DNA of 64,000 bases from Planctomycetota bacterium (GTDB lineage Bacteria; Planctomycetota; UBA1135; GCA-002686595): NCBI GenBank assembly GCA_026692705.1, contig JAPLOE010000213.1, forward strand, positions 1 to 64,000, in the 5' to 3' direction. Both the position numbers and the translations under genes were made by a program. The number at the start of each line of letters is the position of its first letter. The first letter of the stretch is position 1. The notes beneath the pieces are model-generated. The model saw only the letters and a list, made by a program, of their open reading frames with translations. It searched no databases and was not told where the DNA came from. This document shows, piece after piece, positions 8,940-16,021 of this stretch.

Positions 8940-9512
8940 GTGCGCGTGCCGAAGCTGCGCGAGCTCGCGGCGGAGCTCGCGCGCCGCAAGCCGACGCTCG
9001 ACGAAGCATGCGAGCTGCTGGACGAGCTCGGGCGCGATGCGCAACGCGACGAATTCCTCGTCGGCGTGTTCGTGCTCGCGAAACAGGGCAAGGCGCTCGC
9101 GAGGCTCGAGTGGAAGCGTTTCGGGCGCTGGATCGCGAAGCTCGACAACTGGGAAACGTGCGACCAGCTCGCGATGGGCGTCGCCGCGCCGTGCGTCGCG
9201 GCGCGCAAGGAACTGGAGCGGGAGCTGCTCGCTCTCACAGGCGCCGCGAGCCCGTGGACGCGCCGTTTCGCGCTCGCGACGGCGGCCGCGCTCAACCAGA
9301 AAGGCCGTGAGCGCGTCGACCTGACGTTGCGGATCTGCACCGAGCTCGCCGCGAGCCGCGAACCGACGCTGGTGAAGGCCCTGTCCTGGGCGTTGCGCGA
9401 GGCCGGCGGCCACGACCGCGCGCGTGTGCTCGTTTTCCTCGAGAAAAATGCCGCAGTCTTGCACCGCAGCGTGCTGCGCGAAGTCGCGGCGGCCCTCGGC
9501 CGCGGCACCTGA
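8940..9512 (+). CDS. AlkD-like DNA alkylation repair protein (HEAT-like repeats)
   Basis: The product is 190 aa. Three AlkD hallmarks can be read in order: N-W-E-T-C-D (equivalent to the W/D pair around the DNA-binding cleft), S-P-W-T-R-R-F-A-L-A-T (the R in the W-x-x-R motif) and V-K-A-L-S-W-A-L-R-E. AlkD excises N3- and N7-alkylated purines without base flipping. The protein is about 40 residues shorter at the N terminus than Bacillus AlkD. The frame upstream is open back to the transporter stop codon but has no start codon before GTG 8940, so the short form is probably real. It may bind alkylated DNA or could be a non-catalytic HEAT protein. Confidence 0.65.
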   Translation: MRVPKLRELAAELARRKPTLDEACELLDELGRDAQRDEFLVGVFVLAKQGKALARLEWKRFGRWIAKLDNWETCDQLAMGVAAPCVAARKELERELLALTGAASPWTRRFALATAAALNQKGRERVDLTLRICTELAASREPTLVKALSWALREAGGHDRARVLVFLEKNAAVLHRSVLREVAAALGRGT

Positions 9513-9627
9513 ATCCGAGCCAGCTTGCGCGTCGACGAGAGGCGCCGCTAACCTCGCCCGCTCTGCGCGTTAGCTGGTCGGGTTCCGACCGCTCGAGCAC
9601 CCCCACCGGCACTTCCAGGAGCTTCCC

Positions 9628-9891
9628 ATGCGCCCCCATCGCGGCACCATGATCCTCGTCTTCGGCATCCTCGGCCTCGTCTGCTGCGTCGCCTTCGGCA
9701 TCGCGGCCTGGGTGATGGGCTCCGCCGACGAGAAGGCGATCGCCGCCGGTCAGATGGACCCCGCGGGCCTGGGCTCGACCAAGGCTGGCCGCATCTGCGG
9801 CATGATCTCGGTGATCCTGAACATCCTCGGCATCATCGGCTACGCGATCTTCTTCGTGATGCTCGCCGCCGGCGGCGCCCTGAGCCAGTGA
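9628..9891 (+). CDS. Small DUF4190-like membrane protein
   Basis: The 87-aa product has two strongly hydrophobic segments (about residues 8-29 and 57-82) separated by a polar loop containing M-G-S-A-D-E-K-A-I-A-A-G. This is the typical DUF4190 layout of G-I-x-G-L-x-C, a loop and a second helix. Function is unknown. A good Shine-Dalgarno (AGGAG) stands 7 bases before the ATG, and TAACCT near 9549 could be the -10 box. It is followed after 11 bp by a DUF2752 gene; such pairs are common in Bacteroidota and Planctomycetota. Confidence 0.75.
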   Translation: MRPHRGTMILVFGILGLVCCVAFGIAAWVMGSADEKAIAAGQMDPAGLGSTKAGRICGMISVILNILGIIGYAIFFVMLAAGGALSQ

Positions 9892-9902
9892 TCGCGCGCT
9901 GA

Positions 9903-10316
9903 GTGCGGATCGCCTTCCGACGCGTCCCTGCGACACGAGTGCCGCGAGTCCCTTGGTGGGGCGCGGCGCTCGTCTTCCTTTGGGCCGCCTTCGCTGCGCT
10001 CGGACTCCTGTTCGGCGACGGCGAAGGCGGCGGTTACGTGGTGTGCCACTTCAAGCGCTTCACCGGCCGCCCCTGTCCGAGTTGCGGTTCGACGCGTGGT
10101 GTCGTCGCGGCGCTGCACGGCGATTTCGTCGAGGCTTGGACCTGGAATCCGCTCGTGATGAGCGTGCTGGGGACGCTCGCCGCCCTCACGCTCCTGCGCC
10201 TCGTCACCGCGCGCCGCCTCGAGGTCGAGCTCGACCGCGGCGCCCGCTGGCTGCTGTGGTCGCTCGCGCTCGTGGCCCTCGCCGCCAACTGGTGGTGGAT
10301 CTGGGATCGCGCCTAG
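9903..10316 (+). CDS. DUF2752 membrane protein
   Basis: The 137-aa product contains the DUF2752 signature: a Cys-containing strand (V-V-C-H-F-K-R-F-T-G) running into R-P-C-P-S-C-G-S-T-R-G, then H-G-D-F-V-E-A-W-T-W-N-P. Three predicted membrane helices surround this motif. The GTG start is at 9903. The paired Cys residues suggest a metal or redox site, but the role is unknown. It lies 11 bp behind the DUF4190-like gene and is probably cotranscribed with it. Confidence 0.8.
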   Translation: MRIAFRRVPATRVPRVPWWGAALVFLWAAFAALGLLFGDGEGGGYVVCHFKRFTGRPCPSCGSTRGVVAALHGDFVEAWTWNPLVMSVLGTLAALTLLRLVTARRLEVELDRGARWLLWSLALVALAANWWWIWDRA

Positions 10317-10319
10317 CAT
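10314..10319 (+). promoter_or_regulatory. -10 box of a leaderless promoter for the SASA esterase
   Basis: TAGCAT lies 7 bases before ATG 10327. It overlaps the stop codon of the DUF2752 gene and also the alternative ATG at 10318, which argues for 10327 as the real start. Confidence 0.4.
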
Positions 10320-10326
10320 GGTGCGC

Positions 10327-11259
10327 ATGATCCGACGCCTGATCGCCCTCGCGTTCCTCGCCGCCTGCTCCTCGGCCCCGCAAGCCGAGGCGCCGCGCAC
10401 GTTCCGCGTGTTCCTGCTCGCGGGCCAGTCGAACATGGAAGGGCACGGCGTCGTCGATCTCGACGACGAGCGTGACTACAACGGCGGGCGCGGCACGCTC
10501 GCGCGCTTCCTCGAGCCGGCGGTGCAGCGCGCCCAGTGGGACGAGCTGCGCAACCCCGACGGGAGCTGGTTCGTGCGCGACGACGTCGCGGTCAGTTACC
10601 TCACGGCGAACGGCACGCGCAAGGTGGGCCCGCTGACGGTCGGTTTCGGCGTGCACGAAGGCGCGCACCACATCGGCCCAGAGCTCGGCATCGGGCGCGT
10701 GCTCGGGCGGCGCTTCGAGGAGCCGGTGCTGCTCGTGAAGACGGCCTGGGGCGGCAAGAGCCTCGCCGTCGACTTCCGCCCGCCTTCCGCGGAAGGCGAC
10801 ACGGGCCCGTTCTACACGCGCATGCTCGAGGAACTGCGCGCCGCGCTCGCGAGCGCCGCTGTCGACCATCCGCAGCTCAGCGGGCTCACGCCCCGCCTCG
10901 ACGGCGTGATCTGGTTCCAGGGCTGGAACGATGGCTGCGACGAGCGGATGGCCGCCGAGTACGAAGAGAACCTCGTGCTGCTCGCGAACGACCTGCGCGC
11001 GGAGTTCGGCGATCCGGCCCTGCCGTTCGTCGCCGGCGAGACGGGCAACATGGACAACACCGTGCTGCGCGAGGGCCAGCGCAAGGGGTGCGAGCGCCTC
11101 GAGTTCGCGCGCTTCGTGCCGACGCGCGAGTTCCTGCGGCCCGCGCAGGAGTCCCCCAACACGACCCACGGCCACCACTGGTTCGGCAACGGCGAGAGCT
11201 ACCTGCGCATCGGCGACGCGCTCGGGCGAGCGATGGCCGAGCTGACCGGGTCGCGCTGA
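10327..11259 (+). CDS. Sialate O-acetylesterase-like (SASA/SGNH) lipoprotein
   Basis: The protein is 310 aa with a lipoprotein signal (M-I-R-R-L-I-A-L-A-F-L-A-A-C). It has the SASA esterase motifs: L-A-G-Q-S-N-M-E-G (nucleophile Ser), G-P-E-L-G-I-G near 115, K-T-A-W-G-G, W-F-Q-G-W-N-D and a C-terminal H-H-W-F-G-N segment likely to carry the catalytic His. The family removes O-acetyl groups from sialic acid or plant polysaccharides at the cell surface. Together with the sialidase-like gene it supports use of acetylated host-type glycans. ATG 10318 would add three residues, but ATG 10327 gives a cleaner lipoprotein signal and sits at the leaderless spacing. It converges on the next gene with both stops in one palindrome. 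Confidence 0.83.
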   Translation: MIRRLIALAFLAACSSAPQAEAPRTFRVFLLAGQSNMEGHGVVDLDDERDYNGGRGTLARFLEPAVQRAQWDELRNPDGSWFVRDDVAVSYLTANGTRKVGPLTVGFGVHEGAHHIGPELGIGRVLGRRFEEPVLLVKTAWGGKSLAVDFRPPSAEGDTGPFYTRMLEELRAALASAAVDHPQLSGLTPRLDGVIWFQGWNDGCDERMAAEYEENLVLLANDLRAEFGDPALPFVAGETGNMDNTVLREGQRKGCERLEFARFVPTREFLRPAQESPNTTHGHHWFGNGESYLRIGDALGRAMAELTGSR

Positions 11260-11265
11260 ACGCGC

Positions 11266-12819
11266 TCAGCGCGGCGTCTTCGCGGGCGCGCTCTCGCGTC
11301 CGGTGAGCGCGAGGCGCTTGCGCGGGATCGAGAACAGGAAGGCGGTGACGGCGCTCGCCTGCAGCCGCGCGTCGGAGCCGTAACCCGCGTTGTCGCGGTT
11401 GGGCTGGTAGTAGAAGGTGCCGTCGTTGCACTGCGCGAGCGTGAACCACCAGCGGTTGGCGTCCATCAGCCGGCGGAAGTTGGTGGGCTCGACCCACGCG
11501 GCGAGTCCGGCGTAACCCATGCCGAGGATCGGCGAACCGTGCGTGTCGGGGAAGCTCTCGGGATGCTCGCCGATCACGGCGGAATGGCGCTTCGCGCGCG
11601 AGCGGTAGGTCGCGTCGGGCCACGGCGCGAGCGCGTTCGCGATTCCCGCGGCGCCCGTGCGGCCCATGTCGGCCCAGTCCTTGTCGCCGGCGACCTCGTC
11701 GCCGTACCAGACGTAGCCGTTCGAACCGGTTCCACGCTCGAGGAACGCGTAGGCGGCGTCGTGGCGCGTGCGGTCGATCTCGACGCCGCAGCGGCTCATC
11801 AGCGCGAACGCGAGTGCGCCCTGCCCGGTGAGCATCGCGATCGGGCCGTAGCCCTCGAAGCCTGTGTTGTGGCCCCAGCCGCCGTGCTGCTGGAGCTCGT
11901 TCTCCGGCCACGCGTCGGGGTGCGACTGCTTCACGCTCGGCTTGAGCTGCGAGAGCGACAGGTACTGCGACGAGTACAGGAAGTCGCGCACCTCAGTGAG
12001 CTCCGCCACGACCCACTTGTCGCGCGTCGCGAGCTCCCACTCGCTCATCACGATCGCCGCGGTCATGTAGCGCCAGTTGATCAGCGAGTCGACGTCGACG
12101 GCCTTCGTCGTGCGCGCGTGGAAGCGCACGTTGCGCTCGACGGCCTTGCGGTGCGCGGGCACGTCGCTCTGCAGCAGCGCGAGCGGCGCGAACGTGTCGA
12201 CGACCGGATCGCCGAAGGACCCGTCCTCGCGCTGCGAGGCGGCGAGGAACTCGAGCAGCTCACCGAGGATGCGCTCGCTCTTCTTGCAATCCGCAGGAAA
12301 CGTCGGGGAAAACGTGCCGTAGCGCCGCCCGATGTCGAGCGTGACCGCACGCTCCTTTCCTTCGCGCTGCACCGTCAGCGCGAGCTTCCCGTCCGCCTGC
12401 GGGCCTTGGCAGGCCTCGAGCGCGTTCGCGAACTCGAGCACCGGCCCGTGCGCGCCGAACTTGTCCATGCCGTAGCCGTCGCGATGCGGCGTCTCGAACC
12501 TGCGCCCGGCGGCGCCGACGATCGAGTCCCCCACCTCGATCTTCTTGTGCGCGGGCGAGCCGTCGAACACGTGGCGCACGACGAGCGTCGTCGGCGCGTC
12601 CTCGACGAGCTCGATGCGCAAGCCAGAGAGCCCGAGGTTGTAGTACCAGCCCGGCACGACCGCGTCGGGGCCGGAGTCCGCGCGCTGGCTCCACGGCTGG
12701 CCATCGGCGCCGTAGTCGACCTGCGCGACAGCGGCGCCAGCGAGCGCGGCCAGTGCGAGGCCGCGGCAAAGGCTGCGAAAAAGAGGCTGCGGCGTGCGCT
12801 CACGGATCGGACGGCTCAT
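11266..12819 (-). CDS. Secreted DUF6288-type protein with PDZ-like and alpha-toroid domains
   Basis: The product is 517 aa with a signal peptide ending near A-V-A-Q. The first 150 residues include a PDZ-like module (G-L-R-I-E-L-V, G-S-P-A-H-K-K-I-E-V-G-D-S-I-V-G). The rest is rich in helix pairs with motifs such as G-S-F-G-D-P, H-G-G-W-G-H-N-T-G-F-E-G-Y-G-P and T-H-G-S-P-I-L-G-M-G-Y, like the alpha/alpha toroid of terpene-cyclase or pectate-lyase type folds. This architecture matches DUF6288 proteins of Planctomycetota, whose function is unknown. The start is supported by GGAG eight bases upstream; the longer frame starts inside the spacer and lacks a ribosome binding site. Confidence 0.7.
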   Translation of the reverse strand: MSRPIRERTPQPLFRSLCRGLALAALAGAAVAQVDYGADGQPWSQRADSGPDAVVPGWYYNLGLSGLRIELVEDAPTTLVVRHVFDGSPAHKKIEVGDSIVGAAGRRFETPHRDGYGMDKFGAHGPVLEFANALEACQGPQADGKLALTVQREGKERAVTLDIGRRYGTFSPTFPADCKKSERILGELLEFLAASQREDGSFGDPVVDTFAPLALLQSDVPAHRKAVERNVRFHARTTKAVDVDSLINWRYMTAAIVMSEWELATRDKWVVAELTEVRDFLYSSQYLSLSQLKPSVKQSHPDAWPENELQQHGGWGHNTGFEGYGPIAMLTGQGALAFALMSRCGVEIDRTRHDAAYAFLERGTGSNGYVWYGDEVAGDKDWADMGRTGAAGIANALAPWPDATYRSRAKRHSAVIGEHPESFPDTHGSPILGMGYAGLAAWVEPTNFRRLMDANRWWFTLAQCNDGTFYYQPNRDNAGYGSDARLQASAVTAFLFSIPRKRLALTGRESAPAKTPR

Positions 12820-12873
12820 GCGGGGGGCTCCTCGGCCCCATGACACACCACCCCCTTGCGCGCGACGAAGGGT

Positions 12874-13084
12874 CGATCCAGAATTCCGCCGTACATCCGG
12901 AGTGGCTCGCAGGATCGCGGGCCCGGCAACCTGGGAGGACAACCCAAGGTGCCCAGATGCGCCCTGCTAGGGGCGCGCGATGTGGCGGGAGCCCCCGAGG
13001 CTTGCCGCAACGAAGTGTCCCGCGTCGGTCGCCGAACGACCCCGCGCTCCGGTGGTTCCAGAATTCATACGGAGCTCACCACCG
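12874..13084 (+). other. Hairpin-rich region with an imperfect direct repeat; candidate structured RNA or 5' leader
   Basis: Six stem-loops follow each other. They are 12904-12923 (7 bp), 12925-12953 (GGCAACC paired with GGTGCC plus TGGG/CCCA), 12959-12976 (GCGCCC/GGGCGC), 12985-13008, 13021-13046 (GGTCG/CGACC with CGCG/CGCG) and 13050-13084 (CGGTGGT/ACCACCG). The last ends directly at the ATG of the next ORF. CCAGAATTC followed by a CGGAG block occurs at both ends (12878-12902 and 13058-13074). No known riboswitch or RNA family can be assigned. GC-rich DNA forms stems easily, so the RNA call is tentative; no protein gene fits this stretch. Confidence 0.4.
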
Positions 13085-13363
13085 ATGAAGGCCCGTCCGC
13101 CCGGCTTCACCCGCGTCCTCGCGGCCTGCACCGACCCCGACCACCACCTCTGGCTCAACGGCAAGCTCTGGTGGATCGCGTTCACTTACCACACCACCGA
13201 CGGCCGCAAGCGCCGTCTGCGCGCCTCGCTCGGCACCCGTGACGTGCGGCTCGCGCGCCAGCGCCGCGACGAACTGCTCGACAGTTTCGAGCGCGATTTT
13301 GGCCACCGCCCGTCCCTGCGCTACGCGGCGCGAGCCGAGGGTTTCCGTGAAGACGCCGCGTAA
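13085..13363 (+). CDS. Orphan 92-aa protein resembling the N-terminal arm domain of a tyrosine recombinase
   Basis: The 92-aa product has W-L-N-G-K-L-W-W-I-A-F-T-Y-H-T-T-D-G-R-K-R-R then L-R-A-S-L-G-T-R-D-V-R-L-A-R-Q-R-R-D-E-L. This three-strand-plus-helix pattern with S-L-G-T is typical of the arm DNA-binding domain at the N terminus of phage-type integrases. The catalytic domain is absent and the frame stops after a basic tail. It could be a truncated integrase remnant or a free-standing small DNA-binding protein. GGAG lies about 10 bases before the start, inside the last hairpin of the upstream region. No att site can be recognised. Confidence 0.5.
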   Translation: MKARPPGFTRVLAACTDPDHHLWLNGKLWWIAFTYHTTDGRKRRLRASLGTRDVRLARQRRDELLDSFERDFGHRPSLRYAARAEGFREDAA

Positions 13364-13406
13364 GGCTCGTGGAAGTTCGCGGTGACGCTCCCCAAGAAAT
13401 GCCGCC

Positions 13407-13426
13407 CGTGGCATGCTCGCGCCACG
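13407..13426. promoter_or_regulatory. Short dyad upstream of the secreted protein gene
   Basis: CGTGGC and GCCACG are separated by 8 bases, about 68 bp before the ATG at 13494. It could be an operator. Nothing else stands out between 13364 and 13493 except the Shine-Dalgarno GGAG at 13484-13487. Confidence 0.25.
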
Positions 13427-13493
13427 CCCTTCGGCCTCTCGAATCAGGTTGAGAGGCACGACTCGCAGGGCGCAACCCTCCTCGGAGAATTTC

Positions 13494-14876
13494 ATGAGAG
13501 CTGCACTTCTCGTCACCTCTGTTCTGGCCCTTGGCTCTGCGGCATTCGCGCAGAGCGAGGACCGCGCTCCGGCCTCTGGCTCGCCGAGCGCGATGCCCGT
13601 CTCCGCCCCGCAGATGGCGCTCGGCACGCTGCTGCAGGGACCGCTCGACGTCCAGACCGGCATCACGCTGGCGCCCGCTCCGGGCGCCGGGTGGAATCGC
13701 CTCCTCGGCACCGCGCGCGCGTGGGGCTACATCTGGGTTTCGGGCGGCGCCGGCACCGCGGGTGCCTTCGCGATCCACCAGTACAACCTGAACGGCGTCT
13801 ACATCCAGTCGTTCCTGCAGGACATGACGCAGGCGACGGCCTCCCAGTGGGGCGTCCGCGACTTCGCCGTCGACCACGCGAACTTCACGCTCTGGGCCGG
13901 CATGGAAGGCCGCGTGATGAAGCGGTACACCTTCAATCCCGGCGCCGGCCCCAACGGCACGCTCGCCTACACGAGCACGTTCATCCTGCCGACTGGCGGC
14001 ACGTTCCTCTCGACGCAGACGGTGCGCGCGCTGGCGCTCGACAACTCGGGCACGTTCTACGTGAAGAACTTCAACACCGCGATGTGGAAGTTCACGTTCA
14101 ACGGCACGGCGTTCACCTATGCGGGTGAGTACGCCGGCAACGCGGGCGCGAGCTACGGCATGGCGTACGACTCGTTCAACGACACGCTCTGGCAGTTCGA
14201 CCAGAACGCGAGCACGGGCACGGGCTCGGGCACGAACGACCTCGTCGTGATGAAGGAAGTCAACAAGACCACCGGCGCGCTGACGGGCCGCCAGTTCGAC
14301 GGCAACCTGACCGGCACCGCCAACGCGAACCTCGCCGGCGGCGTCGAGTTCTTCAACGACGGCTCGGGCAAGACGAAGCTCGTCGCGCTGCACCAGGACA
14401 CGCTCGACAGCGTGTACGTGTACGAGCTCGACTCGACCGTCTTGCCGCCGACCAACTACTGCACGGCCGGCACGACGACCAACGGCTGCAGCGCCTCGAT
14501 CGCCGCGAGCGCTCAGCCGAGCGTCACGGCCGCCAGCGCCTGCAACATCTCGGTCACCAACGTCGAGGGCCAGAAGTCGGGCCTCGTCTTCTACTCGATC
14601 ACCGGCCAGGCCTCGGCGCCCTGGAACGCGTCGAGCTTCCTGTGCGTCAAGGCTCCGACGCAGCGCACCGGCACCCAGACCTCGGGTGGCACGGCCGGTG
14701 CCTGCGACGGCACCCTCGCGCTCGACTGGAACGCCTTCCAGGCCGCGAACCCGGGCGCGCTCGGCAACCCCTGGTCGGCGGGTGACACGGTTCAGGTCCA
14801 GGCGTGGTTCAGGGATCCGCCGGCCGGCAAGGCCACGAACCTGTCGAACGGTGTGGAGCTGACTTACCAGCCGTGA
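13494..14876 (+). CDS. Secreted beta-propeller-like protein with lineage-specific C-terminal module
   Basis: The product is 460 aa with a clear signal peptide (M-R-A-A-L-L-V-T-S-V-L-A-L-G-S-A-A-F-A). Residues about 50-310 are strand-rich with repeated F-x-V-D-x-A-N-x-T-L-W-A-G, A-L-D-N-S-G-T-F-Y and A-Y-D-S-F-N-D-T-L-W units, as in a beta-propeller. Residues 322-460 start at Y-C-T-A-G and end with V-Q-A-W-F-R-D-P-P...N-L-S-N-G-V-E-L-T-Y. The same ending occurs in the LamG protein at 40838-42022. The gene has a good ribosome binding site and its own terminator, so it is probably monocistronic. The function is unknown; an exposed or surface-attached protein is likely. Confidence 0.75.
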   Translation: MRAALLVTSVLALGSAAFAQSEDRAPASGSPSAMPVSAPQMALGTLLQGPLDVQTGITLAPAPGAGWNRLLGTARAWGYIWVSGGAGTAGAFAIHQYNLNGVYIQSFLQDMTQATASQWGVRDFAVDHANFTLWAGMEGRVMKRYTFNPGAGPNGTLAYTSTFILPTGGTFLSTQTVRALALDNSGTFYVKNFNTAMWKFTFNGTAFTYAGEYAGNAGASYGMAYDSFNDTLWQFDQNASTGTGSGTNDLVVMKEVNKTTGALTGRQFDGNLTGTANANLAGGVEFFNDGSGKTKLVALHQDTLDSVYVYELDSTVLPPTNYCTAGTTTNGCSASIAASAQPSVTAASACNISVTNVEGQKSGLVFYSITGQASAPWNASSFLCVKAPTQRTGTQTSGGTAGACDGTLALDWNAFQAANPGALGNPWSAGDTVQVQAWFRDPPAGKATNLSNGVELTYQP

Positions 14877-14909
14877 TTTCGGCCTGAGCTGATCCGCTCT
14901 TTCTCTCAG

Positions 14910-14950
14910 GGGCCGGCCACTGATCGCAGTGGTCGGCCCTTTCGCGTTTT
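14910..14950 (+). terminator. Rho-independent terminator of the secreted propeller protein gene
   Basis: A 13-bp stem (14910-14922 with 14927-14939, one G-T wobble) with a four-base ATCG loop is followed by TTT and, after CGCG, TTTT. It starts 33 bp after the stop codon and is the clearest intrinsic terminator in the window. Confidence 0.85.
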
Positions 14951-15064
14951 CCGGGTGGTCTGGCGCCGAAAGAGAGGCGAAGCGCACCAACCAGTCCCGC
15001 CGGAAACCACTGCGCCGAAGAGGGAACTGCAAAGAAGCCCCGCCCCGGCCTAAGAATGGCGCTC

Positions 15065-16021
15065 ATGGAACGTCCGTTGCGAAATCCTTGGCTCGTCGCC
15101 GTCTGGCCCGGCATGGGTGGCGTGGCGCAGATCGCGGGCACGTACCTCGTGCGGCAGCTCGAGATGCAGCCCCTCGTGGAGCTCGACACGCAGGGTTTCT
15201 TCGAGTCCGTGTCGATCAGCGTGCGGAACGGGCTCGTGCAGCCGGCGGAGCGGCCGCGCAGCGTGTTCTACGTGTGGCGCAACCCGGGCGAGGGGCGCGA
15301 TCTGGTCGTGCTGCTCGGCGATCGCCAGCCCAACGTCGACGGCGCGCGCTACTGCCAGGCGCTGCTGGAGCTCGCGGAGAAGCACGGCATCGAGCGCGTG
15401 TACACGTTCGCGGCGATGGCGACGCCGATCCATCCGGCGGCGGAGCCGCGCGTGTTCGCCGCGGCGACGAATCCGGAGTGCGCGAGCGAGCTCGAGGGCG
15501 CGGGCGCGACACGCATGCGCGACGGCGACGTGACGGGCCTGAATGGCGTGTTCGTGTCGGTCGCGTCCGAGCGCGGGCTCCCCGGCGGCTGCCTGCTCGG
15601 CGAGTTCCCGTTCTTCGCGGCCACGGTGCCCAACCCCAAGGCCTCGGTCGCGGTGCTGCGCGTCTTCGCGCAACTGTCGGGCGTCGCCGTGCCGCTGGCC
15701 GAGCTCGTCGCCGACGCGCGCAAGTTCGAGCGCGGGCTGGTCGAGCACCTCGAGAACCTGCAGAACGCCGCGCGGCTCGCGGCCTCGCGCGAAGGCAACG
15801 ACGAGGCGCGGGAGGCGAGCGAGGGCGAAGGCGCCAAGGAGACTTTCAGCGCGCCCGAGGAAGGCCCGTCGAAGGGCGTGCTGCGGCGCATCGAGGCGCT
15901 GTTCAAGGTCGCCAAGGGCGACCGCTCGCGCGCGCTCGAGCTCAAGACCGAGCTCGACCGCCACGGCCTGTTCCGCGACTACGAGGACCGTTTCCTCGAC
16001 CTGTTCAAGCAGGCGAACTAG
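15065..16021 (+). CDS. PAC2 family protein (proteasome-assembly-chaperone-like)
   Basis: The product is about 318 aa. The first 200 residues match the PAC2 fold: W-L-V-A-V-W-P-G-M-G-G-V-A at the start, a D-T-Q-G-F-F segment, D-L-V-V-L-L-G-D-R-Q-P and G-L-N-G-V-F-V followed by G-G-C-L-L-G-E-F-P-F-F. The C-terminal 100 residues are charged and helical. Bacterial PAC2 proteins have no settled role. ATG 15056 would add M-A-L, but it lies inside a TAAGAAT box that stands 7 bases before ATG 15065, so 15065 is preferred. The 3' end overlaps the convergent antiporter gene by 17 bp. Confidence 0.8.
   Translation: MERPLRNPWLVAVWPGMGGVAQIAGTYLVRQLEMQPLVELDTQGFFESVSISVRNGLVQPAERPRSVFYVWRNPGEGRDLVVLLGDRQPNVDGARYCQALLELAEKHGIERVYTFAAMATPIHPAAEPRVFAAATNPECASELEGAGATRMRDGDVTGLNGVFVSVASERGLPGGCLLGEFPFFAATVPNPKASVAVLRVFAQLSGVAVPLAELVADARKFERGLVEHLENLQNAARLAASREGNDEAREASEGEGAKETFSAPEEGPSKGVLRRIEALFKVAKGDRSRALELKTELDRHGLFRDYEDRFLDLFKQAN

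Noticed and set aside
12888-12965. SAM-I riboswitch-like core (CCCGGCAACC followed by a stem and AAGGTGCC)
   Set aside because: The P3-like element looks right, but the conserved upstream GGAGGGACTGGCCC...GATGAAACCC part and the closing P1 helix are missing, and the downstream ORF has no link to methionine metabolism.
12928-12980. tmRNA-like stretch (ACCCAAGGTGC next to a GGGGCGC stem)
   Set aside because: No tRNA-like ends, no T-arm, no tag reading frame and no CCA-proximal sequence.
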